NCBI GenBank assembly: GCA_965367695.1 | Contig: CBDUKB010000219.1 | Span: 1 to 5,232 of the forward strand | Length of the DNA: 5,232 nt | Direction: 5' to 3' | Source of the DNA: Putridiphycobacter sp965367695 | GTDB lineage: Bacteria; Bacteroidota; Bacteroidia; Flavobacteriales_D; Crocinitomicaceae | Part shown: positions 1 through 5,232 of the stretch, in pieces | How the letters are laid out: each line of letters opens with the position of its first letter | Position numbering within the stretch: the first letter of the stretch is position 1 | Position numbers and translations under genes: made by a program | The notes under the pieces: model-generated | What the model saw: the letters and a program-made list of their open reading frames with translations, nothing else | Database searches by the model: none | Told to the model about the DNA's origin: nothing

Positions 1-918
1 AAAATTGATAATATCAATGATTTTGATTTTAGAAATATGCTGATTGACCAAGATTATGAAAATTTATTTCATGCTGTTTCTAGTGCTACAGGAAAAAATA
101 TAAAAAGGACCAAAATAAAAAATGGAAACGGAGAGATATTGGAAGTATATATTTCAATTTCTTCCATAGTTTTTTCAGATGATGATACCCGATTTCAAGG
201 AGTAATTCATGATATTACTGAGCTTGAGAAAATTGCAACTGAAAACGCAGAAACAGAAAAATTAAAATTAATTAGTAGAATGGCAAGAATTTTAGGGCAT
301 GAAGTCAGGAACCCGCTTTCGAATATCATGCTTGCAACTGAAGAATTAAAAGTAGATATTAATGAAAATGAAGATGCCAAAATGTTATTGAGTTTGGTCC
401 ATAGAAATGCATTGAGAATTTCAACTTTAATTGATAATTTCCTGAACAATACAAGAACTTCTGCATTAGAACTTGTTGATTTATATATTGAAGAAGTTTT
501 AGAAAGTGCTGTTGAAAATTGTAAAGACCGCATTAGTTTATTTAAAATTCATTTTGAATACAATGGATTTGATAAAAAAACAAAAATTTATGCTGATGCT
601 GACAAATTAGTAATAGCATTTACAAACATCATTATTAATGCAGTAGAAGCATTAGAAGAAACAACAACACCCAAATTAATCATTCAATTGGCAATTGAAA
701 AGAACTATGTAAATGTATCCATTGAGGATAATGGAATTGGTATGACGGATGAAGTAAAGGAGAAGTTGTTTACCCCCTTTTATAGTTCAAAACAAGGAGG
801 ATTGGGATTAGGAATGGCGAACACAAAAAATATTTTCGATATGCATAAGGCAAAGGTTGAAGTTGAATCGGAATCAAATGTGGGAACGCGTTTTAATATT
901 CAATTTACATTGAATTGA
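1..918 (+). CDS. Sensor histidine kinase, C-terminal part (PAS end, HisKA, HATPase); 5' end outside window
   Basis: The frame is open from the first base, so the gene begins upstream and 305 residues are visible; the first ATG, at 37, is not the true start. Residues 1 to about 75 look like the second half of a PAS domain, ending in the typical FQGVIHDITELEK. A short helical linker follows, then the HisKA H-box GHEVRNPLSNI with phosphoacceptor His100. The ATP-binding domain has all its boxes: N-box NIIINAVEAL (Asn213), G1 DNGIGM (243-248), F-box FTPFYSSK (from 257) and G2 GLGLGM (267-272). The protein stops soon after the ATPase domain, so no receiver domain is fused at the C-terminus. It should autophosphorylate on His and pass the phosphate to a response regulator, but none is encoded here. 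The visible part has no membrane helix; whether it is membrane-bound depends on the missing N-terminus. The signal it senses is unknown. The kinase assignment is very secure. Confidence 0.95.
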   Translation, partial: KIDNINDFDFRNMLIDQDYENLFHAVSSATGKNIKRTKIKNGNGEILEVYISISSIVFSDDDTRFQGVIHDITELEKIATENAETEKLKLISRMARILGHEVRNPLSNIMLATEELKVDINENEDAKMLLSLVHRNALRISTLIDNFLNNTRTSALELVDLYIEEVLESAVENCKDRISLFKIHFEYNGFDKKTKIYADADKLVIAFTNIIINAVEALEETTTPKLIIQLAIEKNYVNVSIEDNGIGMTDEVKEKLFTPFYSSKQGGLGLGMANTKNIFDMHKAKVEVESESNVGTRFNIQFTLN

Positions 919-933
919 CAATTCAAGCTATAA

Positions 934-950
934 ATACCCATCTTGGGTAT
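934..950 (+). terminator. Short hairpin after the kinase gene, possible weak terminator
   Basis: ATACCCA (934-940) and TGGGTAT (944-950) are perfect reverse complements around a 3-nt TCT loop, 15 bp after the kinase stop codon. The stem is 7 bp with three G-C pairs. What follows (AAATTTCTAC) is not a real T-tract, so intrinsic termination would be weak. It could equally be a 3'-end stabilising hairpin or an operator. Confidence 0.3.
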
Positions 951-1023
951 AAATTTCTACATAATATTCATCCCCCCAAAAACCTAAAACCCTATATTTA
1001 AGTAAATTAAATTTTTGGCAAGA

Positions 1024-1060
1024 TATTGCTATTGGTATATGACAATAACAATCAGCAATA
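1024..1060 (+). promoter_or_regulatory. Imperfect hairpin just upstream of the MscS-type gene
   Basis: TATTGCT (1024-1030) pairs with AGCAATA (1054-1060), and after a single bulged base (C1053) the stem continues with ATTG (1031-1034) against CAAT (1049-1052). This gives 11 base pairs around a 14-nt loop. The right arm ends 6 bp before the ATG at 1067, so in the mRNA the structure would sit over or beside the ribosome landing site. It might modulate translation or be a protein-binding dyad. No T-run follows, which argues against a terminator. It is A+T-rich, so chance remains possible. Confidence 0.3.
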
Positions 1061-1066
1061 AAAATT

Positions 1067-1948
1067 ATGAAAGAAGAAATACAATTAATTGGAAGTAAAT
1101 TAAGCGGATGGTATGAAGCATTGATCATCATGTTACCAAACATCATTTTAGCTTTAATAGTCGGAATTTTGATTTTTTTTATATCAAAAGGAATACGAAT
1201 ACTGTTAAAAAGGTACATTTTAGCGAGGTGGCAAAACGAAGAATTAAAAACTATTTTTGCAAAAGTGATGCAAATTATTGTTATTTCATTAGGACTCATA
1301 TTTGCACTTTCTATCGTAAATCTAGATAAAACAGTGACTTCCATTTTAGCAGGTGTTGGAATTGCAGGTATTGCCATTGGTTTTGCTTTTCAAGACATTG
1401 CAGCCAATTTCATTTCTGGGTTATTTATGGCTTCAAATAAACCCTTCACCATTGGTGATGTAATAGATACTGGCGACATTTCGGGGACAGTCAAAGTTTT
1501 AAATTTAAGGACAACTGTTGTACGTACTTTTCAAGGAAATGATGTGATTATTCCAAATAACCAAATATTTCAAAATCCCCTCATCAATTATTCAACAAGC
1601 CCTGAAAGAAGAATAGATTTAGCAGTTGGCGTCTCCTATGATGCTGACTTAAGCCAAGTACGTGAATTAACTATTCAAGCCATTAAAACCATAGACGGTA
1701 TCATGCCTGAGAAACCCATTGAAGTTTATTACAATGAGTTTGGTGGATCATCTATTAACTTCACTGTTAGATTTTGGACTGCCAATACCCATACTAGTAA
1801 TTTTGTATTGTTAAAAAGTAATGCCGTTGAAGCAATCAAAACTAAATTTGATGCGAATAACATTAATATTCCATTTCCTATTAGCACAATTGATTTATCA
1901 ATGAGTAAAAAAATCTTAGAAAATTTAAATAGTAAAAAATCATCTTAA
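1067..1948 (+). CDS. Small-conductance mechanosensitive ion channel, MscS family
   Basis: This 293-residue inner-membrane channel should open when membrane tension rises and release solutes during osmotic downshock; MscS proteins are homoheptamers. The length is close to E. coli MscS (286 aa), so it is a minimal MscS type without the extra N-terminal domains of larger paralogues. Predicted segments are TM1 about 17-40, TM2 about 62-84 and the pore-lining TM3 about 88-122. TM3 carries the Gly/Ala-rich signature AGVGIAGIAIGFAFQDIAAN and then NFISGLF. A beta domain follows (KPFTIGDVI, 125-133; then NNQIFQNPLINYS), and the alpha/beta cytosolic domain ends with the family-typical INIPFPISTIDL (267-276). 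The ATG at 1067 lacks a Shine-Dalgarno sequence but is the natural family start, with a short amphipathic N-terminus before TM1. It lies 148 bp from the kinase gene and is followed by a likely terminator, so it may be its own unit. No defects are seen. Confidence 0.95.
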   Translation: MKEEIQLIGSKLSGWYEALIIMLPNIILALIVGILIFFISKGIRILLKRYILARWQNEELKTIFAKVMQIIVISLGLIFALSIVNLDKTVTSILAGVGIAGIAIGFAFQDIAANFISGLFMASNKPFTIGDVIDTGDISGTVKVLNLRTTVVRTFQGNDVIIPNNQIFQNPLINYSTSPERRIDLAVGVSYDADLSQVRELTIQAIKTIDGIMPEKPIEVYYNEFGGSSINFTVRFWTANTHTSNFVLLKSNAVEAIKTKFDANNINIPFPISTIDLSMSKKILENLNSKKSS

Positions 1949-1955
1949 AAATATT

Positions 1956-1991
1956 TGATTGTTTGCTTTCAATCAGTTTCTTTCTTTTTTT
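1956..1991 (+). terminator. Probable rho-independent terminator of the MscS-type gene
   Basis: TGATTG (1956-1961) and CAATCA (1970-1975) form a 6-bp stem around an 8-nt loop (1962-1969), possibly extended by a G-T pair. A very T-rich run follows (1977-1991; 13 of 15 bases are T). It begins 8 bp after the channel stop codon, which is the expected place. The stem is short and has only two G-C pairs, so efficiency is uncertain. The same bases also read as a lipoprotein-like signal peptide in another frame. Confidence 0.45.
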
Positions 1992-2056
1992 ATCCTGTAA
2001 AAGCAGATTTACTTTAACTTTATGCTCATTCAATTTTATATTCAGATAAATCATTT

Positions 2057-2974
2057 ATGAGTAAATCGATCTTTTTTTTTATGGCTATTATTTTTAGCGC
2101 ATTATTTTATAGTACTTCGTTAAAGGACAAGACGAGTCCATACATTACACCGCCTGGGACAGTTCGATTAGATAGTAATTTATTCATAGATAAAACCGAG
2201 ATAACAAATTTCAGTTGGTTGGAATACATGCATTGGACACAAGGAATTTTTGGTAAAAATTCCCAAGAATACGCATTTGTTTTGCCCGATACATCCGTTT
2301 GGTTAACCCTCGATTCAAATTACCACAACTTGAAAAGCATTTATTTAAGAAATCCTAAATACAGAACTTACCCAGTGGTTGGAATCTCCTATATACAAGC
2401 ACTATCTTATTCAGCTTGGCGATCAGACCGGGTAATGGAGTTAATATTGATAAAAAATAAAGTCATCAAATCAAATGACTCAAAAAATATTGATTCTGTT
2501 TTTACCATTACCAAATATTTTAATGGGGAATATAATGGTATTGCGGTAAATCCTAATTTCATGTCTTACCCCAAATACAACCTGCCAACACCACAAATAT
2601 ATAAATCAATCCAAAAAAAAGCAGACGCCATAAACAATGCCAACATCAACTATTGCAAGCCTAAAAACGGAATTGATGCACAACTTGTAGGGTGTTACTG
2701 TCCGCTTCATCATCTTGCATCACAAAAAGAAAATATGAAAGCAGTAATTCCAATTTTAAGTACAATGACCTTAAAATGTAAAAGGCCAATAGTTACGCAT
2801 TTAAAAAGTAATGTAAGTGAAATGACATTTATAAATGGCCTGTTATATGGATACAACTTTGAAAAGAGTTGTGAAGACAGAGAAAATTTACTTTGGCGAT
2901 CTTCGGGTAAACAAAATGCCAGTACAGGATTCAGAAATGTTTGTACATATGAAACTTGGGATTCAAGAAAATAA
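2057..2974 (+). CDS. Exported FGE/SUMF1-fold protein (GldJ/GldK-like), probably non-catalytic
   Basis: The 305-residue product starts with a hydrophobic stretch (residues 5-18, rich in Phe and Ile) that looks like a signal peptide or anchor. It has no lipobox cysteine. The rest carries scattered landmarks of the formylglycine-generating-enzyme sulfatase fold: PPGTVRLDSNLFIDKTEITN (32-51), then YPVVGISYIQALSYSAWRSDRV (split as YPVVGISY and SAWRSDRV, 105-126), an LPTPQIYKSI stretch at 176-185 in place of the usual LPTEAEWE, NVSEM at 252-256 in place of NVWEW, and the C-terminal STGFRNVC (289-296). In catalytic FGE a copper-binding Cys pair lies before the final GFR; here that stretch (SSGKQNASTGFR) has no cysteine. 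An enzymatic role is therefore unlikely, and a structural or binding role in the envelope, as for the gliding proteins GldJ and GldK, is more plausible. The six cysteines (200, 213, 215, 241, 272, 296) might form disulfides. The methyltransferase gene follows after 40 bp. The fold call is fairly secure, the role is not known. Confidence 0.75.
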   Translation: MSKSIFFFMAIIFSALFYSTSLKDKTSPYITPPGTVRLDSNLFIDKTEITNFSWLEYMHWTQGIFGKNSQEYAFVLPDTSVWLTLDSNYHNLKSIYLRNPKYRTYPVVGISYIQALSYSAWRSDRVMELILIKNKVIKSNDSKNIDSVFTITKYFNGEYNGIAVNPNFMSYPKYNLPTPQIYKSIQKKADAINNANINYCKPKNGIDAQLVGCYCPLHHLASQKENMKAVIPILSTMTLKCKRPIVTHLKSNVSEMTFINGLLYGYNFEKSCEDRENLLWRSSGKQNASTGFRNVCTYETWDSRK

Positions 2975-3014
2975 CAAGAATGGAATCACTTATTTAAAAT
3001 ATAAATTAAGATTT

Positions 3015-3647
3015 ATGAACCATTATCAAGAAACATTTAATACTTGGGATAAAGTGGCTCAATTATATGCGGAAAAGTTTATGGATTTAACCATCTATAA
3101 CCATACTTACGATTTTTTATTAAACCAATTAAAAGTTGAAAATGCAACTTTATTAGAATTGGGATGTGGGCCAGGAAATATTAGTAAATATTTAAAAAAG
3201 CAAAATAAATTGTTAAGTATAACAGGTATTGATGTTTCTCCAAACATGATCCAAATTGCCAAACAAAACTTACCTACTTCAAATTTTGAAGTCATGGATG
3301 TACGTGAAGTTGGAAAATTAAACGGACAATTTAATGCTATTGTATGCGGATTTGTTATTCCTTATTTAAATAAAAAAGACTGCAAGAAATTATTCAATGA
3401 TTGTTTAAACCTACTTGAAACCAATGGCTTATTTTACCTCAGTTTTGTGCATGGCAATCCCTCAAAATCTGGTTTTATCTCTGGTAGCAATGGAAATAGA
3501 ACTTTTTTTTACTATTTTGATAAGGAGGAGGTAGAAAAGTCACTCATTGACCTTGGTTTTAAATTACTTGAGCAATTTGACATCACTTATAACAAATCAG
3601 CAAATCATAATGAAACCCACACGGTGTTAGTTTTAGCTAAAAACTGA
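3015..3647 (+). CDS. Class I SAM-dependent methyltransferase, substrate unknown
   Basis: This 210-residue cytosolic enzyme should transfer a methyl group from S-adenosylmethionine. The Rossmann-fold motifs are clear: motif I LLELGCGPGNISKYL (46-60), motif II ITGIDVSPNMIQIAKQ with the ribose-binding Asp73, a NFEVMDVREV segment (90-99) before motif III, and FNAIVCGFVIPYL (106-118) in the motif IV area. The C-terminal part (LLETNGLFYLSFVHG, then a strand ending HTVLVLAKN) fits the Methyltransf_25/11 type. I chose the ATG at 3015 because the family-like N-terminus (MNHYQETFNTWDKVAQLYAE) begins there. The frame is open back to an ATG at 2835, but that extension of 60 residues lies mostly over the C-terminus of the preceding gene and resembles no domain. 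The gap of 40 bp to that gene and the absence of a promoter suggest co-transcription. Nothing in the sequence identifies the substrate: a small molecule, lipid or quinone precursor are all possible. A strong AAGGAGG-like run at about 3523 is internal and has no start codon behind it. Confidence 0.9.
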   Translation: MNHYQETFNTWDKVAQLYAEKFMDLTIYNHTYDFLLNQLKVENATLLELGCGPGNISKYLKKQNKLLSITGIDVSPNMIQIAKQNLPTSNFEVMDVREVGKLNGQFNAIVCGFVIPYLNKKDCKKLFNDCLNLLETNGLFYLSFVHGNPSKSGFISGSNGNRTFFYYFDKEEVEKSLIDLGFKLLEQFDITYNKSANHNETHTVLVLAKN

Positions 3648-3678
3648 TGCAAAGAAATAGCTGAAAAATAAATTTAGA

Positions 3679-3703
3679 TGCTTGAAAATAGTGCTTTGAA
3701 AAG
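3679..3703 (+). repeat. Imperfect tandem repeat (13 and 12 bp)
   Basis: TGCTTGAAAATAG (3679-3691) is followed directly by TGCTTTGAAAAG (3692-3703), differing by one inserted T and a two-base deletion. It sits upstream of the promoter candidate. It could be a pair of regulator half-sites or simple-sequence slippage. Confidence 0.4.
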
Positions 3704-3744
3704 TGTATTTTGTATTGGACAAGCTCTTTATTAAAACACAACTG

Positions 3745-3775
3745 TTTGTATATCAATATTATTTACATATATTAG
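3745..3775 (+). promoter_or_regulatory. Candidate Bacteroidota-type promoter for the second sensor kinase
   Basis: TTTG at 3745-3748 matches the -33 element, and TATATTAG at 3768-3775 matches the -7 element TAnnTTTG at all but one defined base. The 19-nt spacer is in the range known for Bacteroides sigma-ABfr promoters. Transcription would begin near 3780 and give a leader of roughly 130 nt before the TTG start at 3913. The match was found by eye in AT-rich sequence. Confidence 0.4.
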
Positions 3776-3874
3776 CTTGAACATTATTTAAAAGTCGATT
3801 TAGATGTGAGTTGAAGGTTTAATTTTCGACAACTAATAAACATTAAAAGATTTATTACATATCTTTATCCTATT

Positions 3875-3890
3875 AATAATTGAATAATTG
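3875..3890 (+). repeat. Perfect 8-bp tandem direct repeat in the leader
   Basis: AATAATTG occurs twice without a gap (3875-3882 and 3883-3890), ending 22 bp before the TTG start. It lies downstream of the promoter candidate, so it could be a repressor site or an RNA feature. The low complexity makes chance a fair alternative. Confidence 0.45.
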
Positions 3891-3912
3891 TAAAATTTAA
3901 AACCCCGCACTT

Positions 3913-5232
3913 TTGAAATATTATTTATTTCACATATTTTTTTATGCTTCTTTTTTCTGTTTTGGACATAATATTGAATTTACCCAAATTGAAAAAAACT
4001 GGATTGCCAATCATCCCATTATACATTTTGGATACGCTGCTGATTGGGAGCCTTATGAGATTTATGAAAATGGCAAATACACTGGTATAGTTGGTGATTA
4101 TGTAAACAGAATTGCTGCAGAGACAGGTATTACTTTATTGCCAATCGCCAATATTACTTGGGATGAAACCATAAAAGGATTAAAAGAAGGTACCATTCAC
4201 ATGGCGCCAAGTTGCGCTGTGACTAAAGAAAGAAGTCGCTATTTAAAATTTACTGAACCCATTATTACCGACCCCATTATTATCTGTACACGACTAACAG
4301 ATAATCGCATAAATAAATTTGAAGGATTAAATAATAAGATTATTGCATTGCCTAAAGGGTATTGGACAATCGATTTACTTGCCAATGAGAATAAAAATAT
4401 TAGAATTATTGAATACAAAAACATAAAAGCATGTTTAAATGCTTTGAGTTTTGGAGAAGTTGATGCCGTGGTGGGAAGTTTAGGCGTATTGAGCTATTAT
4501 TTAAATCACAAGGGATATTCAAATTTAAAAATTGCTGGACCAAGTAATTTTGAACCAGTTCAAATTGTTATGGCATTTTCACCAGAATATGAAATCTTTA
4601 GGGATATTTGTCAAAAGGTATTAAAAACCATTAGCAAACAAGAAAGAGCCCGAATTAGTAAGGATTGGATTTCCATTCAATACGATCATGAATTCAATTG
4701 GACTCAAGCATTCATTTGGTTGGTGATTGCCGCTGGAATCATCATTTTTCTGTTCATTCTTTTTTATTTTTGGAATCGTTCCCTTAAAAAACAAATTTCA
4801 GAAAAAGGACGCATTCAAGACCGATTAGAAATTGCATTAAATGAAACAAAAAGAAGAGAAAGAGAAAAAGAAGTACTCTTACAAGAAATTCACCATAGGG
4901 TAAAGAATAACCTTCAAATTATTATTAGTTTAATGCGTTTACAAGTTCGTTCTAACCTGGATGAAAAAACAAATACCGCTATGAATAAGACCATTGATCG
5001 AATCAAGGCAATAGCACTTATTCATGATAAAATCTATAACGCTGAAAACTTATCTGATTTTTCTACTCAAGAATACATTGAAACATTAGCTTACGAGATT
5101 ATTGATAATTTTACAGAAGTTAAAAAAATTGAACTTGAGGTAACCACTTCTGTGAAGGCCATTAATTTAAAAACAATTGTGCCTATTGCATTAATTCTAA
5201 ACGAATTAATTACAAATAGTATTAAATATGGT
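3913..5232 (+). CDS. Membrane sensor histidine kinase with periplasmic SBP_bac_3 domain and HisKA_2 core; 3' end outside window
   Basis: The frame is open to the right edge (440 codons seen). An in-frame stop at 3898-3900 leaves only TTG at 3913 as a plausible start; the first in-frame ATG (4201) is inside the sensor domain. From TTG the product begins with a signal peptide (MKYYLFHIFFYASFF). Next is NWIANHPIIHFGYAADWEPY, typical of the BvgS/EvgS kind of solute-binding domain, continuing through YTGIVGDYVNRIA, GLKEGTIHMAPS and RSRYLKFTEPI to about residue 255. One membrane helix (about 265-288) and a charged coiled-coil linker (about 292-325) lead to the HisKA_2 motif LLQEIHHRVKNNLQ, where the His before RVKNN (328) is the expected phosphoacceptor. 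The sequence is cut in the ATPase N-box (ALILNELITNSIKYG, Asn430 and Asn435). It should bind a small ligand such as an amino acid in the periplasm and signal to a regulator not present here. The ligand cannot be told from sequence. Confidence 0.93.
   Translation, partial: MKYYLFHIFFYASFFCFGHNIEFTQIEKNWIANHPIIHFGYAADWEPYEIYENGKYTGIVGDYVNRIAAETGITLLPIANITWDETIKGLKEGTIHMAPSCAVTKERSRYLKFTEPIITDPIIICTRLTDNRINKFEGLNNKIIALPKGYWTIDLLANENKNIRIIEYKNIKACLNALSFGEVDAVVGSLGVLSYYLNHKGYSNLKIAGPSNFEPVQIVMAFSPEYEIFRDICQKVLKTISKQERARISKDWISIQYDHEFNWTQAFIWLVIAAGIIIFLFILFYFWNRSLKKQISEKGRIQDRLEIALNETKRREREKEVLLQEIHHRVKNNLQIIISLMRLQVRSNLDEKTNTAMNKTIDRIKAIALIHDKIYNAENLSDFSTQEYIETLAYEIIDNFTEVKKIELEVTTSVKAINLKTIVPIALILNELITNSIKYG

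Larger units (their letters stand above)
3648..3912. other. AT-rich non-coding region, probable promoter and leader of the second sensor kinase
   Basis: This 265-bp stretch has no credible gene on either strand. It contains an imperfect tandem repeat at 3679-3703, a 9-bp direct repeat ATTTAGATG at 3672-3680 and 3798-3806, a promoter-like site at 3745-3775, and a perfect tandem pair of AATAATTG at 3875-3890. A 6-bp inverted repeat (CAAGCT 3720-3725, AGCTTG 3774-3779) brackets the promoter candidate. No clear terminator for the methyltransferase gene is seen. Confidence 0.6.

Noticed and set aside
207..533. Minus-strand frame of 108 codons inside the first kinase gene
   Set aside because: It is antisense to the PAS/HisKA coding region, is Ser/Leu/Phe-rich as expected for a shadow, and has no domain motifs.
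972..992. C-runs (six, two and three C) that could give a two-layer G-quadruplex on the minus strand before the channel gene
   Set aside because: The runs are too few and too short for a convincing quadruplex. It is only a local C-rich patch in AT-rich DNA.
993..1000. TATATTTA as a -7 promoter element for the channel gene
   Set aside because: It is close to TAnnTTTG, but no TTG or TTTG lies 19-21 nt upstream.
928..1377. Minus-strand frame of 149 codons opposite the start of the channel gene
   Set aside because: Most of it is antisense to the well-supported MscS membrane segments, and its translation resembles no known domain.
3107..3295. Minus-strand frame of 62 codons opposite the methyltransferase SAM motifs
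   Set aside because: The + strand clearly encodes motifs I and II here, and the antisense frame has no support.
3522..3532. Perfect Shine-Dalgarno-like AAGGAGGAGG run inside the methyltransferase gene
   Set aside because: It encodes KEEV in frame, has no start codon at a suitable distance, and Shine-Dalgarno sites are not otherwise used in this window.
3627..3643. AGTTTT/AAAACT-type hairpin at the end of the methyltransferase gene as a terminator
   Set aside because: It lies inside the last codons, has almost no G-C pairs and is not followed by a T-tract.
4239..4424. Minus-strand frame of 61 codons inside the second kinase gene
   Set aside because: It lies opposite the solute-binding domain, which is unmistakable on the + strand.

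Overview
The window is about one third G+C and encodes five genes, all on the + strand. There are almost no Shine-Dalgarno sequences before the starts. One promoter candidate fits the Bacteroidota pattern (TTTG, 19 nt, then TAnnTTTG-like), and one protein resembles the FGE-fold (GldJ/GldK-like) proteins common in that phylum. Together these suggest a low-GC member of the Bacteroidota. This is an inference from style and gene families, not a proven assignment.

Layout: (1) positions 1-918 hold the 3' part of a sensor histidine kinase (end of a PAS domain, HisKA, HATPase) that enters from the left edge. (2) Positions 1067-1948 hold a complete MscS-type mechanosensitive channel, with an imperfect hairpin just before its start and a plausible terminator behind it. 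(3) Positions 2057-2974 hold an exported, divergent protein of the formylglycine-generating-enzyme (FGE/SUMF1) fold that lacks the catalytic cysteine pair. (4) Positions 3015-3647 hold a small class I SAM-dependent methyltransferase 40 bp downstream, probably co-transcribed with the FGE-like gene. (5) A 265-bp AT-rich non-coding stretch carries short direct repeats and the best promoter candidate. (6) From position 3913 to the right edge lies a second sensor kinase, a fusion of a periplasmic solute-binding domain (SBP_bac_3), one transmembrane helix and a HisKA_2-type kinase core. Its only usable start appears to be TTG, so a search restricted to ATG or to closed reading frames misses it.

The genes do not form an obvious single pathway. 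Two sensor kinases of different classes, neither with a response regulator inside the window, flank an osmotic-stress channel, an envelope protein and a methyltransferase of unknown substrate. This looks like ordinary chromosomal sequence. I see no insertion sequence, CRISPR array, tRNA, rRNA or defence cassette, and no convincing new system. The most worthwhile items are the TTG-started ligand-sensing kinase with its repeat-rich leader, the non-catalytic FGE-like protein, and a lipoprotein-signal-like frame without a start codon between the channel gene and the FGE-like gene.
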